From: Bacteroides bouchesdurhonensis
GTDB taxonomy: Bacteria; Bacteroidota; Bacteroidia; Bacteroidales; Bacteroidaceae
NCBI RefSeq assembly: GCF_900155865.1
Contig: NZ_LT707006.1
Location: 2,146,476-2,210,475, forward strand
DNA: 64,000 nt
Reading direction: 5' to 3'
Numbering within the stretch: the first letter of the stretch is position 1; every line of letters starts with the position of its first letter. The translations under genes and the position numbers were made by a program. Below the pieces are notes generated by a model. The model ran no database searches, was not told the origin of the DNA, and saw only the letters and a program-made list of their open reading frames with translations. Below are positions 1 through 8,807 of this stretch, piece after piece.

Positions 1-1
1 A

Positions 2-214
2 ATATATCCCGCTGCAATAGTCACCTCCTATATAACAATAGGAGGTACGGATTCTTATAAATACCAGATTGTGAGTGATGATATTTACCGTTTCTTACCG
101 ATCTGCCTCAATCAGTATGAACAACGTACTATCCATAATGAAAATGAGTATATATCATTAGAGAATTTCGGGAAAATACAATGGTATTTTAAAGAGGTAA
201 TGCGTAACTATTAA
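2..214 (+). CDS. M20-family metallopeptidase, C-terminal fragment (5' part outside window)
   Basis: Open frame from the window edge to a TAA at 212-214, 70 codons. It reads GGTDSYKYQ, then DIYRFLP, then IHNENEYISLENF and ends MRNY. GGTDS followed by YRF-P and a late H-x-x-NE motif is the C-terminal metal-site and dimerisation region of M20 peptidases of the carboxypeptidase S / PM20D1 type, which hydrolyse peptides or N-acyl amino acids with a dinuclear zinc centre. The N-terminal two thirds lie upstream of base 1, so signal peptide and operon context cannot be judged. The family call rests on motif memory. Confidence 0.75.
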   Translation: MYPAAIVTSYITIGGTDSYKYQIVSDDIYRFLPICLNQYEQRTIHNENEYISLENFGKIQWYFKEVMRNY

Positions 215-307
215 TCGCAACTTTTACTGTTCTTTTGGTATAATGTTTTCTGCTATCGTAGTGGTCAGAGGTCTCCATCTATAAAATCTACTATTACTAG
301 AAAAGAA

Positions 308-339
308 AAAGCTCTGAAATTCTTGAATTTCAGAGCTTT
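308..339 (-). terminator. Rho-independent terminator of the tRNA-Asp pair
   Basis: Perfect 14-bp stem (308-321 with 326-339) and a 4-base loop. On the minus strand the stem is followed by a T-rich run, which fits termination of the two minus-strand tRNA genes. Confidence 0.8.
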
Positions 340-363
340 GCTTTAATTTGCTATTTGCTTTCG

Positions 364-437
364 CGGTGCGTACGGGACTCGAACCCGTGACCCCATGCGT
401 GACAGGCATGTATTCTAACCAACTGAACTAACGCACC
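364..437 (-). tRNA. tRNA-Asp (GUC), copy 2
   Basis: The minus strand folds as a 74-nt cloverleaf: acceptor GGTGCGT pairs with ACGCACC, the T-arm is GGGTTCGAGTCCC, and the anticodon loop CTGTCAC carries GTC. No CCA is encoded. The sequence is identical to the copy at 489-562, 51 bases upstream in transcription; both likely come from one transcript. Confidence 0.95.
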
Positions 438-488
438 AAATTTTATTTAAACTAACTTTTATTTCTTTCCGCCTCTATTGTAAAGAAG

Positions 489-562
489 CGGTGCGTACGG
501 GACTCGAACCCGTGACCCCATGCGTGACAGGCATGTATTCTAACCAACTGAACTAACGCACC
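489..562 (-). tRNA. tRNA-Asp (GUC), copy 1
   Basis: Identical 74-nt cloverleaf with anticodon GTC. It is first in the transcription direction, about 40 nt below a good promoter (606-635). The tandem pair is flanked by that promoter and by the terminator at 308-339, so it forms a self-contained two-tRNA unit. Confidence 0.95.
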
Positions 563-605
563 AAAATTTCATTTTGTTAATCTGCATCTCTCTCGATTGC
601 GGGTG

Positions 606-635
606 CAAAGGTAGTTGTTTTTTGTAAATCTGCAA
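606..635 (-). promoter_or_regulatory. Promoter of the tRNA-Asp operon
   Basis: On the minus strand, TTG (633-635) is followed after 19 bases by TACCTTTG (606-613). This is a full match to the Bacteroidetes -33/-7 signature, about 40 nt upstream of the first tRNA. Confidence 0.75.
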
Positions 636-942
636 GTGTTTGAAGAAACTTTTTTTCAAGAAAAAACAGCTAAAAAGCTTAGTGTCTCATTTTGAGTACT
701 TTCAAAATAAAAAAAATATTGTTTTTTTTCTTCGTACTAATTAGGATTACATAAGTCTGTTACTATGATTGCATTATTTTATCGATAAGATTACATTATT
801 TTGATAGTTTCATTATATCATCAGCGTCGAACGATGTTATCTTTTTTAATATTCATCTGTCTTACATAAGAAATCGCTTCCAATATCTTTCTATCTGTAA
901 GAAATCATCGTTTTTAAGTAAACTTTCTGCTTGAATAATTCG

Positions 943-950
943 TAATTTTG
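943..950 (+). promoter_or_regulatory. Candidate -7 box for the purU-his run
   Basis: TAATTTTG matches TAnnTTTG and would give a leader of about 70 nt. Two further boxes (962-969, 1013-1020) are less likely: the last would leave almost no leader. No clear -33 element is seen. Confidence 0.45.
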
Positions 951-1028
951 CAGTAAATCGTTATTTTTGCACTCTAAAAATAGAGAGGTGGAAGAATTTC
1001 CCCCCGGAATCGTAAATTTGTAAAAAGA

Positions 1029-1886
1029 ATGATGACTACAGCCAAACTGTTATTGCACTGTCCTGATAAACCGGGAATTCTAGCGGAAGTGACAGACTTT
1101 ATTACGGTAAACAAAGGAAATATTATCTATCTGGACCAATACGTAGACCATGTAGAAAACATATTTTTCATGCGTATAGAATGGGAATTAAAGGACTTTC
1201 TGGTTCCGCAGGAAAAGATTGAAGATTACTTTAGAACACTTTATGCACAAAAATACGAAATGGATTTCCGTCTTTATTTCTCGGATGTGAAACCACGTAT
1301 GGCTATTTTCGTTTCGAAAATGTCTCATTGTCTTTTTGATATGCTCGCTCGATATACCGCAGGAGAATGGAATGTGGAAATACCTCTTATAATAAGTAAC
1401 CATCCCGACTTGCAACATGTAGCCGAACGCTTCGGTATTCCCTTCCATCTGTTCCCTATCACAAAAGAGACAAAAGAAGAACAGGAACGCAAAGAGCTCG
1501 AACTTTTGGCCAAACATAATATTACTTTCATCGTTTTGGCACGATATATGCAGGTTATCTCTGAACAGATGATTAATGCTTATCCCAATAAGATTATTAA
1601 TATCCATCACTCTTTCCTTCCGGCCTTTGTTGGTGCTAAACCCTATCATGCTGCTTTTGAAAGAGGAGTGAAGATTATCGGGGCAACCAGTCATTATGTA
1701 ACAACAGAATTGGATGCAGGTCCAATCATCGAACAGGATGTGGTGCGTATTACTCACAAAGATTCTGTAGAAGACTTGGTAAATAAAGGAAAAGACTTGG
1801 AAAAAATTGTTCTTTCACGTGCGGTACAAAAGCACATTGAACGAAAAGTCTTAGCTTATAAAAATAAAACAGTAATATTTAGCTAA
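1029..1886 (+). CDS. purU: Formyltetrahydrofolate deformylase
   Basis: Hydrolyses 10-formyl-THF to THF and formate, balancing one-carbon pools; cytosolic. The 285-aa protein has an N-terminal ACT domain (about 5-85, starting LLLHCPDKPGILAEV) and a formyltransferase-fold catalytic domain. The Asn-His-Asp set is visible at N191 and H193 (NIHHSFLP) and D229 (TELDAGP), with the spacing known in GAR transformylase. SNHPD at 123-127 is typical. Length is normal for the family. ATGATG at the start leaves one codon of doubt. The stop overlaps the hisH start by one base (TAATG), so the two are translationally coupled, an unusual partner for histidine synthesis. Confidence 0.95.
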   Translation: MMTTAKLLLHCPDKPGILAEVTDFITVNKGNIIYLDQYVDHVENIFFMRIEWELKDFLVPQEKIEDYFRTLYAQKYEMDFRLYFSDVKPRMAIFVSKMSHCLFDMLARYTAGEWNVEIPLIISNHPDLQHVAERFGIPFHLFPITKETKEEQERKELELLAKHNITFIVLARYMQVISEQMINAYPNKIINIHHSFLPAFVGAKPYHAAFERGVKIIGATSHYVTTELDAGPIIEQDVVRITHKDSVEDLVNKGKDLEKIVLSRAVQKHIERKVLAYKNKTVIFS

Positions 1887-2476
1887 TGAAGATAGCAGTC
1901 GTAAAATACAATGCCGGAAATATTCGTTCGGTGGATTATGCATTGAAGCGTTTGGGCGTTGAGGCGGTGATTACGGCCGATAAAGAAGAACTTCAATCTG
2001 CCGATAAAGTTATTTTCCCCGGAGTAGGAGAGGCGGAGACTACAATGAACCACTTGAAGGCGACCGGATTAGATGAATTGATTCGAAATCTTCGTCAGCC
2101 GGTATTTGGCATTTGTCTGGGGATGCAGTTGATGTGCCGTTATTCTGAAGAGGGAGGAGTCGATTGTCTGAATATCTTTGATGTAGACGTGAAACGTTTT
2201 ATACCGAAGAAACATGAAGATAAAGTTCCACACATGGGATGGAATACGATTGGTAAGGTAAATAGTAAACTGTTTGAAGGATTCACTGAAGAAGAGTTTG
2301 TTTATTTCGTGCATAGTTTCTATGTTCCGGTTTGTGACTTTACTGCTGCTGAAACTGATTATATTGATCCGTTTAGTGCTGCTCTGCATAAAGACAATTT
2401 TTATGCAACTCAGTTCCATCCGGAGAAAAGTGGAAAGACCGGAGAGAAGATTTTGCAGAACTTTTTGGATCTATAA
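1886..2476 (+). CDS. hisH: Imidazole glycerol phosphate synthase, glutaminase subunit
   Basis: Class-I glutamine amidotransferase that passes ammonia to HisF in histidine synthesis. The catalytic triad is visible: C77 in FGICLGM, H178 and E180 in QFHPEKSG. At 196 aa it is full length. The start overlaps the purU stop by one base. Its last codons and stop (2474-2476) lie inside the first degenerate unit of a 22-bp repeat array that fills the gap to hisA. The partner HisF is two genes downstream. Confidence 0.96.
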   Translation: MKIAVVKYNAGNIRSVDYALKRLGVEAVITADKEELQSADKVIFPGVGEAETTMNHLKATGLDELIRNLRQPVFGICLGMQLMCRYSEEGGVDCLNIFDVDVKRFIPKKHEDKVPHMGWNTIGKVNSKLFEGFTEEEFVYFVHSFYVPVCDFTAAETDYIDPFSAALHKDNFYATQFHPEKSGKTGEKILQNFLDL

Positions 2477-2556
2477 TAAACTATGTTACCGTTTATAATA
2501 AACTCCATCATAGTTTATAATAAACTCTCTCATCGTTTATAATAAACTTTTTAGGG
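2469..2556. repeat. 22-bp tandem array with palindromic core, hisH-hisA gap
   Basis: Four units with exact 22-bp period start at 2469, 2491, 2513 and 2535. Each opens with the near-palindrome GTTTATAATAAAC (first copy ATCTATAATAAAC) and ends with about 8 variable bases. The array covers the hisH stop codon and lies on the shared transcript. The spacing is two helical turns, which would place the palindromes on one face of the DNA. Function unknown; it is not a CRISPR array. Confidence 0.85.
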
Positions 2557-2617
2557 ATTGTAGAATGAGGAAGAGAGACTGTTTAAAGAATGAATAACTA
2601 AAAATCTAAATAGCCTG

Positions 2618-3340
2618 ATGATAGAGATAATTCCAGCCATTGATATAATTGACGGAAAGTGTGTGCGCCTTTCCCAGGGAGACTATGACAGTAAGAAAGT
2701 CTATAATGAAAGTCCTGTGGAGGTAGCTAAAGAATTTGAAGCGAATGGAGTTCGCAGATTGCATGTAGTCGATCTGGACGGAGCTGCTTCTCATCATGTA
2801 GTCAATCATCGAGTATTGGAACAGATAGCTACACGTACTTCTTTAGTGATAGACTTTGGTGGAGGAGTAAAGAGCGACGAAGATTTGAAGATCGCATTTG
2901 AAAGCGGTGCACAAATGGTGACAGGAGGCAGCATTGCTGTGAAAGATCCTGCGCTTTTCTGTCATTGGTTAGCTATCTATGGAAGTGAGAAAATTATCTT
3001 GGGAGCGGATGTAAAAGATCATAAGATAGCCGTTAATGGCTGGAAAGACGAAAGTGCCTGCGAACTTTTCCCATTTTTGGAAGATTATATAAATAAGGGC
3101 ATTCAGAAAGTGATTTGTACGGATATTAGTTGTGACGGGATGCTGAAAGGTCCTTCTATTGATCTATATAAAGAAATGTTGGAGAAATTCCCCAATCTTT
3201 ATTTGATGGCAAGTGGAGGAGTAAGTAACATCGATGATATTATAGCTTTGAATGAGGCCGGAGTTCCCGGAGTGATTTTTGGTAAAGCACTTTACGAAGG
3301 ACATCTGACTTTGAAAGATTTACGTTCTTTTCTGGAATAA
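2618..3340 (+). CDS. hisA: ProFAR isomerase (phosphoribosylformimino-AICAR-P isomerase)
   Basis: Amadori-type isomerisation of ProFAR to PRFAR. A 240-aa TIM barrel with the paired catalytic aspartates at D9 ([14 protein letters not shown]) and D131 (LGADVKD), and the phosphate loops FGGGV and ASGGV. Separated from hisH by 141 bp, which include the repeat array, and from hisF by 61 bp; all are on the plus strand, so it probably belongs to the same operon. Normal length, ATG start. Confidence 0.96.
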   Translation: MIEIIPAIDIIDGKCVRLSQGDYDSKKVYNESPVEVAKEFEANGVRRLHVVDLDGAASHHVVNHRVLEQIATRTSLVIDFGGGVKSDEDLKIAFESGAQMVTGGSIAVKDPALFCHWLAIYGSEKIILGADVKDHKIAVNGWKDESACELFPFLEDYINKGIQKVICTDISCDGMLKGPSIDLYKEMLEKFPNLYLMASGGVSNIDDIIALNEAGVPGVIFGKALYEGHLTLKDLRSFLE

Positions 3341-3401
3341 GAAGAATAAGAGGCTCCCGAATATCGATAATAAATTGTCAAATAGTAAATAAATTAGAAT
3401 T

Positions 3402-4160
3402 GTGTTAGCGAAAAGAATTATACCTTGCTTGGATATAAAAGACGGGCAAACCGTAAAAGGAACAAATTTTGTCAATCTGCGTCAGGCGGGTGATCCGGTG
3501 GGACTGGGACGTGCCTACAGCGAACAAGGAGCTGATGAACTTGTTTTTCTGGATATTACAGCCAGTCACGAAGGACGTAAAACTTTTGCGGAATTGGTGA
3601 AACGAATTGCAGCTAATATCAATATACCTTTTACAGTAGGTGGTGGAATCAATGAATTGAGTGATGTAGACCGTTTACTGAATGCCGGAGCGGATAAGAT
3701 TTCTATTAATTCTTCCGCTATCCGTAATCCACAGTTGATTGATGAGATTGCTAAACATTTTGGTTCGCAGGTTTGTGTATTGGCAGTAGATGCCAAACAG
3801 ACTGAAAATGGTTGGAAGTGTTACTTGAACGGCGGACGTATCGAGACAGATAAGGAGTTGATGACATGGACGAAAGAGGCACAGGATCGTGGTGCAGGAG
3901 AAATCCTGTTTACTAGTATGAATCATGACGGTGTGAAGACCGGTTATGCCAATGAAGCACTCGCTGCTTTGGCCGAACAACTTTCGATTCCTGTGATTGC
4001 TTCCGGTGGCGCAGGTCAAAAAGAACACTTTCGTGATGCTTTCTTACTTGGAAAAGCAGATGCGGCATTGGCTGCCAGCGTTTTTCATTTCGGAGAAATT
4101 AAAATTCCCGAATTAAAATCGTATCTTTGCGCACAGAATATACCGATGCGGACTGTTTAG
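3402..4160 (+). CDS. hisF: Imidazole glycerol phosphate synthase, cyclase subunit
   Basis: Uses HisH-derived ammonia to make IGP and AICAR from PRFAR. The 252-aa TIM barrel has D11 (IPCLDIKDG) and D130 (LAVDAKQ), the two catalytic acids, and the phosphate motif TVGGGI. The start is GTG at 3402 (GTG TTA GCG AAA); no ATG fits the conserved N-terminus [11 protein letters not shown], so the GTG start is well supported. 34 bp upstream of hisIE. Confidence 0.96.
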   Translation: MLAKRIIPCLDIKDGQTVKGTNFVNLRQAGDPVGLGRAYSEQGADELVFLDITASHEGRKTFAELVKRIAANINIPFTVGGGINELSDVDRLLNAGADKISINSSAIRNPQLIDEIAKHFGSQVCVLAVDAKQTENGWKCYLNGGRIETDKELMTWTKEAQDRGAGEILFTSMNHDGVKTGYANEALAALAEQLSIPVIASGGAGQKEHFRDAFLLGKADAALAASVFHFGEIKIPELKSYLCAQNIPMRTV

Positions 4161-4194
4161 TTTGTAAATTGTAAATAGTAAACTAAAAAATAGA

Positions 4195-4809
4195 ATGATG
4201 GAATTGGATTTTGATAAAATGAACGGACTTGTTCCGGCTATCATACAAGATAATGAGACACGTAAAGTGCTGATGTTAGGCTTTATGAATAAAGAAGCGT
4301 ATGATAAAACAGTAGAAACCGGAAAAGTAACTTTTTTTAGCCGCACTAAGAATCGGTTGTGGACAAAAGGAGAAGAAAGCGGTAACTTTCTGAATGTCGT
4401 TTCTATCAAAGCCGATTGTGATAACGATACATTGTTGATTCAGGTGAATCCCGTAGGACCGGTTTGCCACACTGGCACAGATACTTGCTGGGGTGAAAAG
4501 AATGAAGAACCGGTTATGTTTTTGAAACTTCTGCAAGATTTCATAGACAAGCGTCACGAAGAAATGCCGGAAGGTTCATACACTACCAGTCTGTTTGAAT
4601 CCGGTATTAATAAGATTGCTCAGAAAGTCGGTGAAGAAGCTGTAGAAACAGTAATTGAAGCAACAAATGGCACAGATGATCGTTTGATTTACGAAGGTTC
4701 CGACCTGATTTATCATCTGATTGTATTATTAACATCAAAAGGCTATCGTATTGAGGATCTTGCTCGTGAATTGCAAGAAAGACATAGCAGTACATGGAAG
4801 AAACATTAA
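4195..4809 (+). CDS. hisIE: Bifunctional PR-AMP cyclohydrolase / PR-ATP pyrophosphatase
   Basis: Catalyses steps 2 and 3 of histidine synthesis. The 204-aa protein has an N-terminal cyclohydrolase domain (residues 1-105) with the metal site KADCDND (C75) and the zinc cysteines C91 and C98 (VCHTGTDTC), and a C-terminal helical pyrophosphatase domain with KVGEEAVETVIEA. Order and length are normal for a HisI-HisE fusion. ATGATG gives two possible starts (4195 or 4198). The last 16 bp overlap the next gene, an ABC ATPase. Confidence 0.95.
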   Translation: MMELDFDKMNGLVPAIIQDNETRKVLMLGFMNKEAYDKTVETGKVTFFSRTKNRLWTKGEESGNFLNVVSIKADCDNDTLLIQVNPVGPVCHTGTDTCWGEKNEEPVMFLKLLQDFIDKRHEEMPEGSYTTSLFESGINKIAQKVGEEAVETVIEATNGTDDRLIYEGSDLIYHLIVLLTSKGYRIEDLARELQERHSSTWKKH

Positions 4810-5519
4810 TTCAATATAGGGATGTAGAAATTCATCAGCAGGAACTCTGTGTGTTGAGTGATGTTAATCTGGAACTGCACAAGGGAGAGTTCGTCTACCT
4901 GATAGGAAAAGTAGGCTCTGGAAAAACGAGTTTGCTCAAAACCTTATATGGCGAATTGGACGTAATTAATGGCGAAGCGGAAGTATTGGGTTATAATATG
5001 CGAACCATCAAACGGAAACATATTCCACAGTTACGTCGCAAACTGGGAATTGTGTTCCAAGATTTCCAACTACTGACGGACCGTACGGTTTATAATAATC
5101 TGGAATTTGTACTTCAGGCCACTGGCTGGAAGAACAAGCAGGAAATAAAAGAGCGTATTGAGGAAGTGCTCCAATTGGTAGGAATGTCTAATAAAGGATA
5201 TAAATATCCGAATGAACTTTCCGGTGGTGAGCAACAACGCATTGTTATAGCTCGTGCCGTACTTAATTCTCCGGAAATCATCTTGGCAGACGAACCGACC
5301 GGAAATCTGGATGTGGATACAGGTAAGGCAATTGTGGAGTTATTGCACAATATCTGTGAGTCCGGTTCATCAGTTGTGATGACCACACACAACCTTCAGT
5401 TGCTGAAAGAATATCCCGGTAGAGTATATCGTTGTGTCGATCATCATATCACTGATATTACCGATGAATATAAATCCCGGCAGAGAGCAATAGAAATAGA
5501 TTTAAATATAGATAATTAA
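4794..5519 (+). CDS. ftsE: FtsE-like ABC transporter ATP-binding protein
   Basis: A 241-aa ABC ATPase of the FtsE/LolD/MacB branch. Walker A GKVGSGKT at 38-45, Q-loop VFQDFQ, signature LSGGEQQR at 142-149, Walker B ILADEPTGNLD and the switch histidine in TTHN. In most bacteria FtsE works with membrane FtsX to activate cell-wall hydrolases at the septum. No ftsX is adjacent here, so the FtsE name rests on similarity and not on context. It starts inside the end of hisIE (16-bp overlap) and lysC follows after 13 bp, so it is embedded in an amino-acid operon. Confidence 0.8.
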   Translation: MEETLIQYRDVEIHQQELCVLSDVNLELHKGEFVYLIGKVGSGKTSLLKTLYGELDVINGEAEVLGYNMRTIKRKHIPQLRRKLGIVFQDFQLLTDRTVYNNLEFVLQATGWKNKQEIKERIEEVLQLVGMSNKGYKYPNELSGGEQQRIVIARAVLNSPEIILADEPTGNLDVDTGKAIVELLHNICESGSSVVMTTHNLQLLKEYPGRVYRCVDHHITDITDEYKSRQRAIEIDLNIDN

Positions 5520-5532
5520 AATAGTAACGAAA

Positions 5533-6852
5533 ATGAAAGTTTTAAAGTTTGGAGGAACTTCCGTAGGTTCTGCTCAGCGGATGAAGGAAGTAGCCAAATT
5601 GATTACCGATGGTGAACAGAAGATTGTTGTTCTTTCCGCTATGTCAGGAACAACGAACACATTGGTGGAAATTTCGGACTATCTGTATAAGAAGAATCCG
5701 GAGGGTGCCAACGAGATTATCAATAAGCTGGAAGCCAAATATAAACAGCATATTGATGAACTTTACGCTACTCAGGAGTATAAACAGAAAGGTCTGGAAG
5801 TCATCAAGTCCCATTTCGACTACATCCGCTCCTATACCAAAGACCTTTTCACTTTGTTCGAAGAGAAAGTGGTATTGGCACAAGGAGAGTTGATTTCTAC
5901 GGCAATGGTAAACTTATATCTGCAGGAATGCGGCGTGAAGTCTATATTGCTTCCGGCTTTGGAATTTATGCGTACTGATAAGAATGCAGAACCGGATCCG
6001 GGTTATATCAAGGATAAATTGCAAGCACAGCTTGAACTTTATCCGGATGCTGAAATCTACATTACTCAAGGGTTCATTTGTCGGAACGCTTACGGTGAGA
6101 TTGATAATTTGCAGCGTGGAGGTAGTGACTATACGGCATCTTTGATCGGTGCTGCAGTGAATGCTACTGAAATCCAGATCTGGACGGATATCGACGGTAT
6201 GCACAATAACGATCCTCGTATCGTTGATAAGACAGCTCCGGTTCGTCAGTTGCATTTTGAAGAAGCTGCCGAACTAGCTTATTTTGGTGCTAAAATTCTG
6301 CATCCTACTTGTATCCAGCCTGCTAAATATGCAAATATTCCTGTGCGTCTGTTGAATACCATGGATCCGAAAGCTCCGGGTACATTGATCTCCAATGATA
6401 CAGAGAAAGGTAAGATCAAAGCGGTTGCTGCCAAAGATAATATTACAGCTATCAAAATCAAGTCCAGTCGTATGTTGCTTGCTCATGGTTTTTTGCGCAA
6501 AGTATTCGAAATCTTTGAAAGCTATCAGACTTCTATAGATATGATTTGTACTTCAGAGGTAGGAGTATCTGTAACGATTGATAATACGAAGCACCTGAAC
6601 GAGATTCTGGATGATCTGAAAAAATACGGTACAGTTACTGTAGATAAGGATATGTGTATCATCTGCGTAGTAGGTGATTTGGAATGGGAAAACATTGGTT
6701 TTGAAGCAAAGGCACTCGATGCGATGCGGGATATTCCGGTACGAATGATTTCATTCGGAGGAAGTAACTACAATATATCCTTCCTCATCCGGGAATGTGA
6801 TAAAAATGTAGCATTACAATCGCTAAGCGATATGCTTTTCAACAACAAATAA
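5533..6852 (+). CDS. lysC: Aspartate kinase (monofunctional)
   Basis: Phosphorylates aspartate, the first step toward lysine/DAP, threonine and methionine. 439 aa: kinase motif KFGGTSVGS at the N-terminus, GGSDYTASLIGAA for substrate, then C-terminal ACT domains (from about residue 300; SYQTSIDMICTSEVGVS), the usual site of lysine feedback. No homoserine dehydrogenase is fused. 13 bp after the FtsE-like gene, and followed by a strong terminator before lysA. Confidence 0.93.
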   Translation: MKVLKFGGTSVGSAQRMKEVAKLITDGEQKIVVLSAMSGTTNTLVEISDYLYKKNPEGANEIINKLEAKYKQHIDELYATQEYKQKGLEVIKSHFDYIRSYTKDLFTLFEEKVVLAQGELISTAMVNLYLQECGVKSILLPALEFMRTDKNAEPDPGYIKDKLQAQLELYPDAEIYITQGFICRNAYGEIDNLQRGGSDYTASLIGAAVNATEIQIWTDIDGMHNNDPRIVDKTAPVRQLHFEEAAELAYFGAKILHPTCIQPAKYANIPVRLLNTMDPKAPGTLISNDTEKGKIKAVAAKDNITAIKIKSSRMLLAHGFLRKVFEIFESYQTSIDMICTSEVGVSVTIDNTKHLNEILDDLKKYGTVTVDKDMCIICVVGDLEWENIGFEAKALDAMRDIPVRMISFGGSNYNISFLIRECDKNVALQSLSDMLFNNK

Positions 6853-6870
6853 TTCCACAAAGAAAATATT

Positions 6871-6908
6871 GAGCGCTTTTACCGATTTAGATAAAAGCGC
6901 TCTTTTTT
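6871..6908 (+). terminator. Terminator after lysC
   Basis: Perfect 11-bp stem (6871-6881 with 6892-6902), 10-base loop and a T tract at 6903-6908. It separates lysC from lysA although both run the same way, so lysA needs read-through or its own promoter. Confidence 0.9.
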
Positions 6909-6932
6909 AACTAACTAAACAAGTATTTAATT

Positions 6933-8093
6933 ATGAAAGGAATATTTCCGATTGATAAATTCCGTACCTTGCAAACACCTTTTTATTATTATGATACCAA
7001 GGTACTGCGTGATACACTTTCTACTATTAATCAGGAGATTGCCAAATATCCTAATTACTCTGTTCATTATGCGGTGAAAGCTAATGCAAATCCGAAAGTA
7101 CTTACTATTATTCGTGAAAGCGGATTAGGAGCCGACTGTGTGAGTGGAGGAGAGGTGCGTGCTGCTATTCGTGCCGGATTTCCAGCTAATAAGATTGTTT
7201 TTGCCGGAGTAGGTAAGGCGGATTGGGAAATCAACCTCGGATTGGAGTATGATATTTTCTGTTTCAATGTAGAATCTATTCCTGAGTTGGAGATAATTAA
7301 TGAATTAGCGGTTGCTCAAAATAAAGTAGCTAATGTTGCTTTCCGTATCAATCCTGATGTGGGTGCACATACTCATGCTAATATTGCTACCGGGCTTGCG
7401 GAAAACAAATTCGGTATCAGTATGCAGGATATGGATAAAGTGATTGATGTAGCACAAAATTTGAAGAATGTGAAGTTTATCGGTCTTCACTTTCATATTG
7501 GCTCTCAGATATTAGATATGGGTGACTTTGTTGCTCTCTGTAATCGGGTGAATGAATTACAGGATAAACTCGAATCTCGTCGTATATTGGTTGAACATAT
7601 CAATGTCGGTGGTGGATTGGGAATCGATTATGCCCATCCTAACCGTCAGGCAATTCCTAATTTCAAAGCATATTTTGCCACCTATGCCGGACAGTTGAAA
7701 TTACGTCCGTATCAAACTTTGCATTTTGAGTTGGGACGTTCTGTGGTAGGGCAATGTGGTTCATTGATATCCAAAGTGTTATATGTGAAGCAAGGAACCA
7801 AAAAACAATTTGCCATTCTTGATGCAGGTATGACAGATTTGATTCGTCCGGCTCTGTATCAGGCTTATCACAAAATGGAAAACATTACTTCAGAAGGGCT
7901 GATAGAAGCCTATGATGTAGTAGGACCTATTTGTGAATCGTCGGATGTTTTCGGTAAAGCAATAGACCTGAATAAAGTGAATCGTGGAGATCTGATCGCT
8001 CTCCGTTCTGCAGGTGCTTACGGTGAAATCATGGCATCCGGTTATAATTGTCGTGAACTTCCGAAAGGGTATACATCAGACGAACTTGTGTAA
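6933..8093 (+). CDS. lysA: Diaminopimelate decarboxylase
   Basis: PLP enzyme that decarboxylates meso-DAP to lysine. 386 aa, alanine-racemase-fold barrel with the PLP lysine K49 (HYAVKANANPKV), HFHIGSQ, the glycine loop NVGGGLGIDY, the ELGRSVVG motif and a C-terminal CESSDVFG motif. All expected residues are present. It starts 24 bp after the lysC terminator, without a clear promoter box in between. Functional partner of lysC. Confidence 0.96.
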   Translation: MKGIFPIDKFRTLQTPFYYYDTKVLRDTLSTINQEIAKYPNYSVHYAVKANANPKVLTIIRESGLGADCVSGGEVRAAIRAGFPANKIVFAGVGKADWEINLGLEYDIFCFNVESIPELEIINELAVAQNKVANVAFRINPDVGAHTHANIATGLAENKFGISMQDMDKVIDVAQNLKNVKFIGLHFHIGSQILDMGDFVALCNRVNELQDKLESRRILVEHINVGGGLGIDYAHPNRQAIPNFKAYFATYAGQLKLRPYQTLHFELGRSVVGQCGSLISKVLYVKQGTKKQFAILDAGMTDLIRPALYQAYHKMENITSEGLIEAYDVVGPICESSDVFGKAIDLNKVNRGDLIALRSAGAYGEIMASGYNCRELPKGYTSDELV

Positions 8094-8155
8094 ATAAAAT
8101 GTGAATGTAGTTTAAAAATTCAAGGACGTTAAAACATTTTAGTTTGAAATCTTGT

Positions 8156-8163
8156 TATATTTG
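8156..8163 (+). promoter_or_regulatory. Candidate promoter of the ferritin gene
   Basis: TATATTTG matches the TAnnTTTG box, 52 bp before the start codon; the -33 element is weak. No Fur-like palindrome could be recognised by eye. Confidence 0.5.
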
Positions 8164-8215
8164 TAATAAAATAAAAAGATGAAGTTACATTAACAACTTT
8201 ATAAAAAATACGATT

Positions 8216-8698
8216 ATGATTTCGGAAAAATTACAAAATGCAATTAACGAGCAGATTACTGCTGAGATGTGGTCTGCAAACCTGTATTTGGCGATGTCTT
8301 TTTACTTTGAAAAAGAAGGTTTCAGTGGTTTTGCTAGTTGGATGAAAAAACAGTATTTCGAAGAAATGCAACATGCTTGTACAATGGCTGACTATATTGT
8401 CAAGAGAGGCGGAACTGCTAAAGTAGATAAGATTGATGTAGTACCTAACGGTTGGGGCAATCCTCTGGAAGTATTTGAACATGTTTACAAACATGAATGC
8501 CATGTTTCTAAATTGATAGATAGCTTGGTAGATGTTGCTGCGGCTGAAAAAGATAAAGCGACACAAGATTTCTTATGGGGATTTGTCCGTGAACAGGTAG
8601 AAGAAGAAGCCACTGCATTGGAAATTGTTGAGAAATTGAAGAAAGCTGGTGAAACGGGTATTTTCATTATTGATTCACAACTTGGACAACGTAAATAA
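8216..8698 (+). CDS. ftnA: Ferritin (FtnA type)
   Basis: Iron-storage 24-mer with ferroxidase activity. 160 aa, four-helix ferritin fold without haem-binding signs. Ferroxidase ligands E17 (TAEMWSANLYL), E50 and H53 (FEEMQHA) are visible, with a further acidic cluster EQVEEEA near residue 130. Length matches bacterial non-haem ferritins. It is a single-gene unit with a promoter box upstream and a terminator downstream. In Bacteroides ferritin is linked to iron and oxygen response; no operator can be assigned here. Confidence 0.95.
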   Translation: MISEKLQNAINEQITAEMWSANLYLAMSFYFEKEGFSGFASWMKKQYFEEMQHACTMADYIVKRGGTAKVDKIDVVPNGWGNPLEVFEHVYKHECHVSKLIDSLVDVAAAEKDKATQDFLWGFVREQVEEEATALEIVEKLKKAGETGIFIIDSQLGQRK

Positions 8699-8724
8699 GA
8701 TTCAGCAATAAGTTGATATAAAAT

Positions 8725-8758
8725 AAAAAGCTATTTGGACTATCCGGGTAGCTTTTTT
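8725..8758 (+). terminator. Terminator after ferritin
   Basis: 9-bp stem AAAAAGCTA/TAGCTTTTT (8725-8733 with 8749-8757) with A-rich and T-rich flanks, so it could also serve the minus-strand gene that converges from the right. Confidence 0.75.
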
Positions 8759-8807
8759 ACTTTGTTTGCGCTTGTTTCTTTGCCTCATGGCATCAGTTAT
8801 TTTATGG

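Larger units (their letters stand above)
563..1028. other. Non-coding interval between tRNA-Asp and purU
   Basis: AT-rich 466 bp without a credible gene. It holds the tRNA promoter and, near the right end, several TAnnTTTG boxes (943-950, 962-969, 1013-1020) for purU. The middle (700-900) shows no structure that I can name. Confidence 0.6.

Noticed and set aside
224..409. 61-codon minus-strand frame
   Set aside because: Overlaps a tRNA-Asp gene and its terminator.
1188..1757. 189-codon open frame on the minus strand
   Set aside because: Wholly opposite purU, whose motifs are complete. The antisense translation is rich in His/Cys/Phe without any domain pattern.
2469..2556. Possible CRISPR array
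   Set aside because: Units are 22 bp with 8-9 variable bases, far too short for repeat plus spacer, and no cas gene is present. The same reasoning excludes 46758-47026.
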